The notes: a model not told the origin generated them from the sequence alone. 35,427 nucleotides of DNA from a virus (IMGVR_UViG_3300023223_000287:1-35427), one strand, 5' to 3'. Shown: positions 17,536 to 23,783, numbered from the stretch's first letter. Program-made: numbers and translations.

Positions 17536-17820
17536 TTAATTTAACCATTTCTTTTTAAGTTTACCTTTTCGGCGAACATTCACATATGATCCGCCAGCCA
17601 ATACCGTTATCGGATATTTTTTCTTTGCCACAACGTAAAAAATCCCGTTTGGCACTCTGAACCTGTAAACAAATGTATCATTGGCGGTCTGCACTACTTT
17701 TTCGACGAAATCTTCTAAACCATAACGAATTGCTTCCGTTATTTCTTTTGCTAGTAAATTAGGGTCGTGAAATACATTTCTTTCAAGGCATCTTTCATAA
17801 AAGTGACTTTTCCCCTTCAT
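17536..17820 (-). CDS. Hypothetical protein with DUF4258/RelE-like small-fold pattern
   Basis: 94 aa from ATG 17820, which has a strong GAGGGGAG ribosome site; an upstream TTG (17862) is in frame but lacks one. The sequence KGKSHFYERCLERNV, then AIRYGLEDFVEKV, then TFVYRFRVPNGIFYVVAKKKYPITVLAGG resembles small alpha/beta proteins of the DUF4258 kind (His near the start, late beta strands). RNA cleavage is known for some relatives of that fold, but the match is weak and no active site can be stated. It lies directly after the tRNA-like gene on the same strand. Confidence 0.5.
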   Translation of the reverse strand: MKGKSHFYERCLERNVFHDPNLLAKEITEAIRYGLEDFVEKVVQTANDTFVYRFRVPNGIFYVVAKKKYPITVLAGGSYVNVRRKGKLKKKWLN

Positions 17821-17895
17821 AAGCTCCCCTCGAATTTTTGATATTACTTGTTTGATTAGCAAGCGGGGTTAGCTTATCAGAACCTTCCCCGCTCT

Positions 17896-18000
17896 ACTCG
17901 ATGATGGGACTTGAACCCACGGCCAATACGATTGATGCCTTCCGACCTGATAAAATCTTCTGGCTATTTCCTACTGCTCTACCCGCTGAGCTACACCGAA
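17896..18000 (-). tRNA. Aberrant tRNA-like gene (no canonical anticodon arm)
   Basis: Read on the minus strand: acceptor arms TTCGGTG and CATCGAG pair over 7 bp (two G-U), then TA, a perfect D stem GCTC/GAGC around AGCGGGTA, then 54 nt instead of about 22, then T stem GTGGG/CCCAT with loop TTCAAGT. No CCA is encoded. I could not find a 5-bp anticodon stem with T33 at the expected place. Within the 54 nt there are two weak hairpins: CCAGA/TCAGG (4 of 5 pairs), and GGC plus CAAT around CGT with ATTG plus GCC. It could be an intron-bearing, decayed or mimic tRNA. No amino acid is assigned. Confidence 0.6.
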
Positions 18001-18007
18001 TTTGATT

Positions 18008-18045
18008 TAAACCCGATTTTACGCTAAATTTGCGATTGGGGTTTA
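18008..18045 (-). repeat. Leader hairpin between promoter and tRNA-like gene
   Basis: TAAACCC (18008-18014) pairs with GGGTTTA (18039-18045), with an inner CGC/GCG pair set around TAAATTT. It sits between the candidate promoter and the tRNA-like 5' end and is likely part of the precursor transcript. Confidence 0.45.
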
Positions 18046-18049
18046 TTTA

Positions 18050-18077
18050 ATTATACACTTTTATGTTGATCTTTCAA
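18050..18077 (-). promoter_or_regulatory. Candidate promoter for the tRNA-like gene
   Basis: Minus strand -35 TTGAAA (18072-18077), 16-nt spacer and a perfect -10 TATAAT (18050-18055). It lies in the last codons of the 47-aa gene and would start RNA near 18043, about 40 nt before the tRNA-like sequence. Confidence 0.5.
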
Positions 18078-18194
18078 GCTAACTTGCGGAACTCTGTATT
18101 TATTTCTTAGAAGTTCGCTGACGGCTTCATATTGTGCTTTGGCCGCGAAGTAAGCAGATAGTGACGAAATAGGGCTAAATATTTGATAAAGCAT
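18051..18194 (-). CDS. Small hypothetical protein (47 aa)
   Basis: ATG 18194 to TAA 18051, 47 aa, with AGAGGG ribosome site inside the last codons of the 164-aa gene and a 4-nt gap to it. Sequence is mildly amphipathic (PISSLSAYFAAKAQYEAVSE) with a basic tail. No family recognised. The promoter of the tRNA-like gene lies in its 3' end. Confidence 0.55.
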   Translation of the reverse strand: MLYQIFSPISSLSAYFAAKAQYEAVSELLRNKYRVPQVSLKDQHKSV

Positions 18195-18198
18195 TTAT

Positions 18199-18693
18199 TT
18201 ACCCTCTTAGCCTGGTGCGGACAAATTCCATTAATTTTTGGTCGGGTTCGAAAATCTCAATTATATCTGAAAATTCAATCCCTCGGATTTTATCTAAATC
18301 GTGTTCAATAAGCATTTTGAAACAAAAAAACTTTTGCCCGTTATACGTTTCTCCGTGCAAGTAACGATTAGACCCAATAAGTTTAATCGAACTTGATTTC
18401 TGTTCCCTAAGATAACTCACTATCGTCGATACCGGACAATCACCGAAAAATATTCCGATAGGTTTTTTATTAGCAACCTCCCTTGTTAATTTAATTGTTT
18501 CAATGCTGCCATCTTTTCGGGTGATTTCGATAATATTTTCTTTAGTCGGGCGCGTTTCGACCGAGTCGCCCGGTTTCATTTTAAAGGTTATTTCTTCGTA
18601 ACCCGCTATTTTTAAGTCAAATTCTTCTGCATTGCGGCCTTGACGACAACGCCAGCCAGCGCCGAAATCGCTAAATCTTTGGTTATCGGTCAT
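18199..18693 (-). CDS. Hypothetical protein (164 aa)
   Basis: Not recognised. Mixed alpha/beta: KAGYEEITFKMKPGDSVE-like beta strands, a DGSIETIKLTREV hairpin, then IGIFFGDCPVSTIVSYLREQ and a C-terminal SDIIEIFEPDQKLMEFVRTR helix. No membrane segment or signal. Its ATG overlaps the stop of the 19-aa ORF before it (ATGA). Confidence 0.6.
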   Translation of the reverse strand: MTDNQRFSDFGAGWRCRQGRNAEEFDLKIAGYEEITFKMKPGDSVETRPTKENIIEITRKDGSIETIKLTREVANKKPIGIFFGDCPVSTIVSYLREQKSSSIKLIGSNRYLHGETYNGQKFFCFKMLIEHDLDKIRGIEFSDIIEIFEPDQKLMEFVRTRLRG

Positions 18694-18749
18694 TTATCAA
18701 CCCTCACATGCCAGTCGCCGTTATCATCGTAAATTATTGTAAAGTTCAT
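18690..18749 (-). CDS. 19-aa micro-ORF (coupling leader)
   Basis: ATG 18749 with an AAAGGA ribosome site six bases upstream, 19 codons, TGA overlapping the next ATG. Starts MNFTIIYDDNGDWHV, which reads like a short beta hairpin. The tight chain TAA-TAATG before it and ATGA after it argues that it is translated, perhaps mainly to couple its neighbours. Confidence 0.45.
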   Translation of the reverse strand: MNFTIIYDDNGDWHVRVDK

Positions 18750-18751
18750 TA

Positions 18752-19039
18752 TTAATCCTTTAGTTCTGGTATTGGCAAACCTTTAATAGTCGCCCGACCG
18801 CAAGACGTTGTTTTTGTCGGTTCAGTTTCCACCGTAACGACATCACCTTCAATTTTATAATTAACCTTTATTCCACTATATTCGATAGGTTTTCCTAATG
18901 ATGGGTCAATAGTCAGGGTTACAAAATTACCGCAATCGCTTATTTCATCGGGTCTTATTACCTCGCCATTTAAAAAAGCAGGATTGCGATCATTATAATA
19001 TTTGGTGGCTGCTTTTGCCTTTGCTACCTTATCTATCAT
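18752..19039 (-). CDS. Hypothetical protein (95 aa)
   Basis: Start chosen at ATG 19039, which follows AGGTGGA and overlaps the previous stop (ATGA); an in-frame GTG lies three codons earlier. The sequence starts with a charged helix (DKVAKAKAATKYYNDRN) and continues as beta strands (FVTLTIDPSLGKPIEYSGIK, VNYKIEGDVVTVETE) with two Cys. No family recognised. Confidence 0.55.
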   Translation of the reverse strand: MIDKVAKAKAATKYYNDRNPAFLNGEVIRPDEISDCGNFVTLTIDPSLGKPIEYSGIKVNYKIEGDVVTVETEPTKTTSCGRATIKGLPIPELKD

Positions 19040-19203
19040 TGCGTCCACCTAACATCAACAATGGCGCAAATTATCCAGCCGACCATTACATTGACGTATG
19101 GAATCCCGAATACATAAGACACGCCCCAACACAGCAACAAAGCAATGATAACCGATATTATTTTGTATAGTGTTTCTAGTATTATTTCATATTTTGTTTT
19201 CAT
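19036..19203 (-). CDS. Small two-helix membrane protein (55 aa)
   Basis: 55 aa. Two hydrophobic segments, IISVIIALLLCWGVSYVFG (about 15-33) and VNVMVGWIICAIV (about 37-49), after a charged N-terminus. Its ATG overlaps the preceding stop (TAATG) and its own stop overlaps the next ATG. Inner membrane is likely. Role unknown. Confidence 0.6.
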   Translation of the reverse strand: MKTKYEIILETLYKIISVIIALLLCWGVSYVFGIPYVNVMVGWIICAIVDVRWTQ

Positions 19204-19316
19204 TAAATCCCCACTATCCAGCGTTCAAAATTGTCGTTACAAGCGTGAGTCATACAAAGATACTCGCCGCATGGTTTTGTAACAACTATGCAATTGTCAT
19301 AAACTTCGATTGTCAT
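19203..19316 (-). CDS. 37-aa four-cysteine peptide
   Basis: 37 aa with Cys 9, 16, 21 and 26 (a CGEYLCMTHAC core), enough for a small metal site. TAATG overlaps on both sides. No family recognised. Confidence 0.5.
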   Translation of the reverse strand: MTIEVYDNCIVVTKPCGEYLCMTHACNDNFERWIVGI

Positions 19317-19507
19317 TAGCTGTTTTCCAATATTTCACGGGCTTCAATCATGCCCTCTATTTTACCGTATAAATTGGCGGCTGCGCGTTCTTGCATAGGG
19401 GATAATTTTCTATCCTCATCATTCGAATCTGTCGTAAGTTCGTAATGTTCCCTTTGATATTTCTCAATATCGGCATTCATTTCTTTGAGTGACCATGCGG
19501 GTTTCAT
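19316..19507 (-). CDS. Small helical protein (63 aa)
   Basis: 63 aa and charged. MKPAWSLKEMNADIEKYQRE, then SPMQERAAANLYGKIEGMIEAREILENS. Probably two helices; unknown function. It ends in TAATG shared with the 37-aa peptide and is preceded by a GGAGAGT-type ribosome site. Confidence 0.6.
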   Translation of the reverse strand: MKPAWSLKEMNADIEKYQREHYELTTDSNDEDRKLSPMQERAAANLYGKIEGMIEAREILENS

Positions 19508-19516
19508 TTTACTCTC

Positions 19517-19930
19517 CTATAATTGCGTTAGTTTTAAGATTGCATCAGCCGTGGTTTTTGCGTCTTCTTTATTATCGAAGGCAAAGCCCAACCCGAAAGG
19601 TAACAACACTTGTTCGTAGTTAAAAGTACTTTCACCCCATTCAAAAACCCCGCCAACGGTTGAAAAATCAACCATAAAAATCTTGTCCAACCCCTTCAAG
19701 CTAGTTAATGGAATAGGGCATTCTATATCGCCGATCATGCGGGTTTTAGGAGGCGGAGTGTCTGGTTTAATGCGGAACTGATAGGCGTTAACTTTTCTGC
19801 CGCCACGAGGCCAAATAAAATCTGGTTCAGTTACCCATTCATTATTTACAGAGTCATAATACTGTAAAATCGCACCATCAAGCCAAGCGTCAAACTCTTT
19901 CTTGTATTCCTTGATTACGTCTTTATTCAT
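19517..19930 (-). CDS. Hypothetical phage protein (137 aa)
   Basis: 137 aa. A helical start (KEYKKEFDAWLDGAILQYYD) is followed by WVTEPDFIWPRGGRKVNAYQFRIKPDT, a pattern common in phage accessory proteins in which a short Trp/Pro-rich region resembles a request for a substrate label, then IPLTSLKGLDKIFMVDFSTV and a C-terminal DAKTTADAILKL helix. No enzyme motif. It could be a small regulator or modifier; I cannot assign it. Confidence 0.6.
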   Translation of the reverse strand: MNKDVIKEYKKEFDAWLDGAILQYYDSVNNEWVTEPDFIWPRGGRKVNAYQFRIKPDTPPPKTRMIGDIECPIPLTSLKGLDKIFMVDFSTVGGVFEWGESTFNYEQVLLPFGLGFAFDNKEDAKTTADAILKLTQL

Positions 19931-19946
19931 TTTATTTTTCCCTTTT

Positions 19947-20126
19947 TCAGTTTAAATAATAGTCCGCCACCGGCAAAACTGCCAATGACACAGGTAATAA
20001 AATAAGCCCTTTGGTCGTGAAATGCCAAAACAAAATCAATTCCATTTTCATATAAGCCACGCCTGAAAACAATATAACCGACAATAAAAGCCCAAAATAT
20101 GAATAGAAGAATATTTCGAATGTCAT
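19947..20126 (-). CDS. Small membrane protein (59 aa)
   Basis: Start placed at ATG 20126, which overlaps the previous stop (ATGA) and has AAAGGG eight bases upstream; an ATG at 20159 is less likely. Two hydrophobic stretches, IFFYSYFGLLLSVILFSGVAY and LILLPVSLAVLPVADYY. Probable two-pass inner membrane protein, unknown role. Confidence 0.55.
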   Translation of the reverse strand: MTFEIFFYSYFGLLLSVILFSGVAYMKMELILFWHFTTKGLILLPVSLAVLPVADYYLN

Positions 20127-20530
20127 TCGGGCAACCCTTTCAATTCGTTCAGTGTGCATTTCTTTTCGGCCTTATGCGCCTTACATTCGGGCAGTAGGCC
20201 ATAAAATTCATTTTCATAAAACCCAATGCAACAATATTTTCTATTGATCGGATTATAGATTTTAACCTTCGAAACGCCTAGAGAACAGCCGATAGTGTTT
20301 GAAGCCATATCAATTAATTCTACCGCGCCAAAGCCAAAGGCATCGAGACCCTCTTTAAATGCGCCTCCAGCTAGACATAATTTTATAGCTTGCTCTTTAG
20401 TCGCGCCAGACTTGTATATGAAGTTGCTGACTATAATAGACACGAACACATGCTCTTTGTCGCCTGTTCTTGCTAATGCTGGTGTTGTAAGCCCTAAAGC
20501 TAGTGCGGCGGACATTATGAGCTTAATCAT
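20123..20530 (-). CDS. Exported cysteine-containing protein
   Basis: 135 aa. The N-terminus IKLIMSAALALGLTTPALA is a classic Sec signal peptide with an ALA cleavage site near residue 20. The mature part has six Cys (near 52, 82, 99, 100, 115 and 125), an even number as expected for disulfides in the periplasm. ATGA overlap with the MucR-like gene before it. No family recognised; a periplasmic role such as superinfection exclusion or an envelope change is only a guess. Confidence 0.6.
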   Translation of the reverse strand: MIKLIMSAALALGLTTPALARTGDKEHVFVSIIVSNFIYKSGATKEQAIKLCLAGGAFKEGLDAFGFGAVELIDMASNTIGCSLGVSKVKIYNPINRKYCCIGFYENEFYGLLPECKAHKAEKKCTLNELKGLPE

Positions 20531-20919
20531 TTTCCGCCCCTGCCTTTTTTGCCAAGACCCATATTTTTCGCCAACTTAGACCGCTGCGCCGCGTAATTAG
20601 GCGCGACCATTGGATAACTAGGCGGCAAGCCCCATTTTTCGCGGTATTCTTTCGGCGACAAGCCGAAGTGACTCCGTATATGGCGCTTTAATGATTTGAA
20701 TTTTTTGCCATCTTCAAGGCAAATTATATAATCGTCAGTTATTGATTTTTTAACCGGAACGGCTGGAACATGTTCGGCGGTCGGCGGATTTTCGAAGCTG
20801 TTTCTAAGCGCTAAATGAACACTGTCGACAAGATCAGAAACAGGCTGGTCATTGGTCACATAGCAACTCGCTACAATCTTAACCGTTGCGTCGAAATAGT
20901 CTTTATCTGTTATTGGCAT
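20527..20919 (-). CDS. MucR/Ros-type zinc-finger transcription regulator
   Basis: 130 aa. MucR/Ros family: the prokaryotic zinc finger lies in CLEDGKKFKSLKRHIRSH (Cys67, Asp70, His80, His84; the second Cys of classical Ros is Asp here, as in many MucR proteins), followed by FGLSPKEYREKWGLPPSYPM and the basic C-terminal VAPNYAAQRSKLAKNMGLGK tail. It binds AT-rich DNA, often repressing accessory genes, in alphaproteobacteria. Probably a phage copy that controls phage or host genes. Its AT-rich targets could include the shared divergent promoter elements, but that is inferred. ATGA at its stop couples it to the exported protein. Confidence 0.9.
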   Translation of the reverse strand: MPITDKDYFDATVKIVASCYVTNDQPVSDLVDSVHLALRNSFENPPTAEHVPAVPVKKSITDDYIICLEDGKKFKSLKRHIRSHFGLSPKEYREKWGLPPSYPMVAPNYAAQRSKLAKNMGLGKKGRGGK

Positions 20920-21173
20920 TTTATTCCCTTTTCTTTGTTGAATTTATATAGATCGCCAGCTTCTTCGCGGTAAAGTCCCCAAAAGCACCGGCTGCCCGAT
21001 TTCTTACGGGCTATTTTTTTAGCTATTTCTTTGAAAAGAAAAGCGTTGGCCTTTTTTACAGCGGGAGTGTACCAAAGAAACCAGGCTGCAGTCTCTTTTC
21101 TACTGCGCGAAATCCGCTCTTTTAACGGCAATTGATATTGAATCCGCCTTTTTAAATCGGCTTGGTTTATCAT
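20910..21173 (-). CDS. Basic hypothetical protein (87 aa)
   Basis: 87 aa, strongly basic: a run of Lys/Arg helices (KRRIQYQLPLKERISRSRK; FKEIAKKIARKKSGSR). It overlaps the MucR gene by 10 nt and the previous gene by 4 nt (ATGA). Could bind nucleic acid. No family recognised. Confidence 0.55.
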   Translation of the reverse strand: MINQADLKRRIQYQLPLKERISRSRKETAAWFLWYTPAVKKANAFLFKEIAKKIARKKSGSRCFWGLYREEAGDLYKFNKEKGIKCQ

Positions 21174-21397
21174 TGTTTTTTACCCAGTTCGGAGATTAAA
21201 GCATCAGCGCAACGAACGGCAAATTTCGCCGTCTGTTCTGGCGATAATTCGTCGTCAGGGTCGGCGGACAACGACCCTTGCATTGCCAGCCCGGCAAAAT
21301 GTTCGCGCTTGGTTAAGCCATAGCTTTCATATTTGATATACTGAATTTGGTCTTTGTCCATTGGTATCGGGTTTATTGGTTCGCTGTTATCGCTCAT
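21170..21397 (-). CDS. Small phage protein (75 aa)
   Basis: 75 aa. The central GLTKREHFAGLAMQGSLSA and the final TAKFAVRCADALISELGKK match a common small phage protein pattern (GLTKREYFA type) with no known function. Lies in the chain of ATGA overlaps with neighbours on both sides. Confidence 0.6.
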   Translation of the reverse strand: MSDNSEPINPIPMDKDQIQYIKYESYGLTKREHFAGLAMQGSLSADPDDELSPEQTAKFAVRCADALISELGKKQ

Positions 21398-21558
21398 TTT
21401 TCGCCGTCCGTTTCTGCATGATTCATGCCACGCATAAAGGCGGTAAATTTCAATGAAACATTTTTGAACTCTTCTTCAGTCATGATTCCCAAATCTCGAA
21501 AAATACCGATAGATCGACCGGCCTCGTTAAGTTGGTGTTTCTTTTCTTTGTTTGTCAT
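21394..21558 (-). CDS. Small hypothetical protein (54 aa)
   Basis: 54 aa; ATG 21558 overlaps the ASCH gene's stop, and its own TGA overlaps the next ATG. Helical and charged (KEKKHQLNEAGRSIGIFRDL; TEEEFKNVSLKF). Unknown. Confidence 0.55.
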   Translation of the reverse strand: MTNKEKKHQLNEAGRSIGIFRDLGIMTEEEFKNVSLKFTAFMRGMNHAETDGEK

Positions 21559-21917
21559 TTCACAAGCTCCCATTTAATTAAGTCGCCATTGAACGGGAAA
21601 CCACCTTCCGCGAAAAACTCCATCAATGCGTTGTGGTTTCTAAACCCGTCAGCATAGGCGAATTTGTTGGCTGCATTAGGCATGGCAATAAGCAACCCGC
21701 TAATAGATATTCTACCGCTTCCTAAAATTTCAATAGGTTCTATGCTTAAGCAAACGGCGTCGGCCAACTTCATGCACTCCGAAGTCCTTAGACCGCTGTA
21801 TAGCTGGAGTCCTTGACCGACTCGTATAGGGTGAACCCTTTTTTTCCGTATGGTTTGAGTTTTAGCGCCCGATTTAACCAACGCCGCGAACTGTTTTTTG
21901 AATCCTATTAAAGCCAT
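21555..21917 (-). CDS. ASCH-domain protein
   Basis: 120 aa from ATG 21917, with an AAAGGGA ribosome site. An upstream in-frame ATG at 22067 would cross the promoter and is rejected. ASCH features are FKKQFAALVKSGAKTQTIR (a KTQTIR site), a basic RKKRVHPIRVGQGLQLYSG strand and a final ADGFRNHNALMEFFAEGGFPF. ASCH domains are PUA-like folds thought to bind RNA or nucleotides, common in phages and usually of unknown target. First gene of the minus-strand small-gene block, 26 nt from the -10 of its promoter. Confidence 0.75.
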   Translation of the reverse strand: MALIGFKKQFAALVKSGAKTQTIRKKRVHPIRVGQGLQLYSGLRTSECMKLADAVCLSIEPIEILGSGRISISGLLIAMPNAANKFAYADGFRNHNALMEFFAEGGFPFNGDLIKWELVK

Positions 21918-21942
21918 CTGCTTCCCTTTGTTTGATAAAACC

Positions 21943-21971
21943 AACATAGCCCAACAAATAACAAACGTCAA
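21943..21971 (-). promoter_or_regulatory. Divergent promoter, minus side
   Basis: -35 TTGACG (21966-21971), 17-nt spacer, -10 TATGTT (21943-21948). Drives the ASCH gene and the block downstream. Its -35 lies in the left arm of the shared operator-like element. Confidence 0.65.
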
Positions 21972-21999
21972 CACGTTTATGTATAACTTTATGTTGACA
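21967..21999. promoter_or_regulatory. Shared divergent-promoter element, copy 1
   Basis: GTCAACA-N18-TGTTGACA, with TTATGTATA at positions 4-12 of the N18. Both -35 hexamers form the inverted arms. The copy at 28977-29009 agrees in 25 of 33 bases and in register; 23283-23315 is a diverged copy. Probably a regulator site. Confidence 0.65.
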
Positions 22000-22022
22000 T
22001 CTGGGATAATGCGCCCTATATT
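21994..22022 (+). promoter_or_regulatory. Divergent promoter, plus side
   Basis: -35 TTGACA (21994-21999), 17-nt spacer, -10 TATATT (22017-22022): near consensus. A TGTTAACATAAACA site (22028-22041) sits at the expected transcription start, so a repressor could also act there. Confidence 0.75.
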
Positions 22023-22052
22023 ATCTGTGTTAACATAAACAAAGGGAATATT

Positions 22053-22265
22053 ATGAAAATCGAACACGTTACCGAATTAGCTGAAGATTTCGGCAATAAA
22101 GACGAAAAAACGCAACAGGCTTTTATTTCCGCCGTTGCTGATGAGTTTGAAATTGCTTCAGAACCAAAGAAACCAAAGGTTAAACTTGAAACAAAATTAA
22201 TCCTTGGTCTGCTTGCGCTAACTCTCGGATATTTTGCCGGGCATGCGTACTGGTATTATATGTAA
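22053..22265 (+). CDS. Small tail-anchored membrane protein (70 aa)
   Basis: 70 aa, the only gene of a short plus-strand unit from the strong divergent promoter (21994-22022) to the terminator (22304-22344). The first 45 residues are acidic and helical (HVTELAEDFGNKDEKTQQAF, then a KKPKVK stretch); the last 23 (LILGLLALTLGYFAGHAYWYY) form one membrane helix. Ribosome site AAAGGGA. No family recognised. Its strong single-gene unit suggests an early function at the membrane. Confidence 0.65.
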   Translation: MKIEHVTELAEDFGNKDEKTQQAFISAVADEFEIASEPKKPKVKLETKLILGLLALTLGYFAGHAYWYYM

Positions 22266-22303
22266 TTAACAGGCCAAGACTGTAGAACAAACCTCCCAGT
22301 AGG

Positions 22304-22344
22304 AATAACCAAGAGAGCTTAATTGTTCACTTGGTTATTTTTTT
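22304..22344 (+). terminator. Rho-independent terminator
   Basis: AATAACCAAG (22304-22313) pairs with CTTGGTTATT (22330-22339) around a 16-nt loop, then a run of T to 22344. Ends the 70-aa gene; it overlaps the stop of the opposite gene. Confidence 0.8.
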
Positions 22345-23021
22345 ATATTCATACTTCGCATTAGCGACGACAAGAAAGCCGGAGTCATTGGGGTTTTTTC
22401 AAGCTTGGTTGCGCGAACTTTTATTCTTAATGTGTGTTCCGTTGCTTCCATTAGACCCCAGCCGTTGGGAAGCTCGTCAGGCTTGATAAGGTCTTTAGGT
22501 GCGGCAACATACCAGAAATCACAAAACTTCTTAATGCGCTCCGCTTTTTCGGGGTGTTTAAGCTCATTTAACCAGTCGCCCCGGCTTGCTTTAATCTCAA
22601 ATCCGACAATTTCATTTTTATATAGATTAACGGCAATGGCATCGGCGCGGGATTTTACCCATCCGATTATATCGCTAACTTCAAACATGAAAGCCCAGCC
22701 GTCGCCGTTGTGTTTTCGTTTAAGTAGGTTTTTAACATGCTGGGTTTTAAAATGGTCGCTGTCAGGCTTGCGCGGTGTCTTTTCAACAATGTTAAACGGC
22801 TTTTGAATAATGTCGTCTGGGTTATAATAACCGTTTTGAATGCGGCCATTCAGTTGAACCGGATATTCCTTGCCTAGAACAGTTACCGCTAAAGAAGGGC
22901 TTTGCGCATTGAAAAATCGCACATTTTCAACCGGTCGCCCGTCTCTGGTTTGAATTCCCAGATCGACGCAATCGTTATCGACAGAAATGCGCCAATCAAT
23001 ATTTTTTGGTATAAGTGCCAT
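22335..23021 (-). CDS. PD-(D/E)XK nuclease-like protein (MmcB-like pattern)
   Basis: 228 aa. The conserved core is SRADAIAVNLYKNEIVGFEI followed by KASRGDWLNELKHPEKAERI; the Asp of ADA and the Glu and Lys of FEIKAS fit the PD-(D/E)XK nuclease pattern. FCDFWYVAAPKDLI and ELPNGWGLMEA are further hallmarks of the family found in many phages and in MmcB-related proteins. A first 90-residue part is beta-rich and unassigned. A role in DNA repair or recombination is likely; no RecT-partner exonuclease is otherwise visible, so this could be the missing nuclease, but proof is lacking. Starts TAATAATG after the 67-aa gene. Confidence 0.7.
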   Translation of the reverse strand: MALIPKNIDWRISVDNDCVDLGIQTRDGRPVENVRFFNAQSPSLAVTVLGKEYPVQLNGRIQNGYYNPDDIIQKPFNIVEKTPRKPDSDHFKTQHVKNLLKRKHNGDGWAFMFEVSDIIGWVKSRADAIAVNLYKNEIVGFEIKASRGDWLNELKHPEKAERIKKFCDFWYVAAPKDLIKPDELPNGWGLMEATEHTLRIKVRATKLEKTPMTPAFLSSLMRSMNIKK

Positions 23022-23023
23022 TA

Positions 23024-23227
23024 TTATTTAACAGACTTTTTTGCCCGCTTCGCCTTTTCGGCCTTATGACTTTCACCAATGAGCCGAGTCATTGTTTTAG
23101 TCATGTTCTGTTTTACGCCGTCCTTTTTTTCGGCTGGGGAAAGCGCTTCTTTTTCCCACCGCATAAGGTCGTCAAGTTTTTCTTTGTCGCTCGGCTTTAA
23201 AGCTAAATGGTGAGAACTTTTGTTCAT
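23024..23227 (-). CDS. Small basic protein, possible ribbon-helix-helix regulator
   Basis: 67 aa, basic. A short strand-like HHLALKPS is followed by DKEKLDDLMRWEKEAL and NMTKTMTRLIGESH helices, the order of a ribbon-helix-helix DNA-binding protein; the match is weak. The tail is KAEKAKRAKKSVK. It is first after the divergent region 23228-23378, so an autoregulator is plausible. Its ribosome site is GAGGGAAA. Confidence 0.5.
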   Translation of the reverse strand: MNKSSHHLALKPSDKEKLDDLMRWEKEALSPAEKKDGVKQNMTKTMTRLIGESHKAEKAKRAKKSVK

Positions 23228-23258
23228 TTTTTCCCTCGTATATAAAATTATGTTTATA

Positions 23259-23287
23259 TTAATAACACCTAGCCCTGTTTATGTAAA
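23259..23287 (-). promoter_or_regulatory. Promoter of the 67-aa gene, overlapping a palindrome
   Basis: -35 TTTACA (23282-23287), 17-nt spacer, -10 TATTAA (23259-23264). The -35 is inside the perfect hexamer palindrome TGTTTA-TG-TAAACA (23276-23289). Confidence 0.5.
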
Positions 23288-23315
23288 CATAATAATGTAT
23301 GCAATCGTGTATATT
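23283..23315. promoter_or_regulatory. Shared divergent-promoter element, copy 3 (diverged)
   Basis: GTAAACA-N18-TGTATATT, with TAATGTATG at the position where the other two copies have TTATGTATA. The left arm holds the minus -35, but the right arm has lost the plus -35. Confidence 0.45.
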
Positions 23316-23378
23316 AATTAGGCAATCGACCGAATTCGTGCTTAACTGTTCTCGATATAAAACAAAGGGAATTAAAAT

Positions 23379-23783
23379 ATGAACAATACAACACAACCAA
23401 GAAAAGAAATCGCAATCGCAATCGTTAATAAAGCTGTTTATGCTACAAGGCCGCTAGGTGGTTCGTCGGTTATAGACGAAAGCGTCGAAAAAGATTTTTC
23501 ATATTATTTATTGGGAAACGTTTTCGGGTTTACGGCTTGCGAAATAGCGAATATGTTCGGCTGTCATTTTAGTAATGTTGTTGATGGCGTTGGTATAAAT
23601 TACGATCTATTCTCAATTCGGATTGAATCTGCCACGTCTTATATAAAAGGTTTAGTCGAAAAACTTACCGGCGAAGATTTTCACATTGAAAAAGCTCCAG
23701 AATACGACGTACAAGCGGAGGCTAGGGCTTCCGTATCGATGCAAAATCTAGCTAATAGATCGCGTCGCGGTAGTTATGATTAA
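23379..23783 (+). CDS. DnaA domain IV-like HTH protein (tentative)
   Basis: 134 aa, with AAAGGGA ribosome site. Residues 40-80 (YYLLGNVFGFTACEIANMFG then CHFSNVVDGVGINYD) match the helix pattern of the DnaA C-terminal DNA-binding domain (family text YLLRELTGLSLPEIG, RDHSTV), though the DH-T signature is changed to CHFSN. It may bind an origin or act as a regulator. It stands alone on the plus strand between divergent promoter and a strong terminator, next to the structured stretch 23867-24048. The assignment is from helix pattern only. Confidence 0.45.
   Translation: MNNTTQPRKEIAIAIVNKAVYATRPLGGSSVIDESVEKDFSYYLLGNVFGFTACEIANMFGCHFSNVVDGVGINYDLFSIRIESATSYIKGLVEKLTGEDFHIEKAPEYDVQAEARASVSMQNLANRSRRGSYD

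Noticed and set aside
17896-18000. Calling the tRNA-like gene an attachment site
   Set aside because: No integrase is visible and the sequence includes both tRNA ends with a promoter, not only a 3' tRNA fragment.
21918-22067. N-terminal extension of the ASCH protein to ATG 22067
   Set aside because: It would run through both divergent promoters and the shared element, and the AAAGGGA site supports ATG 21917.
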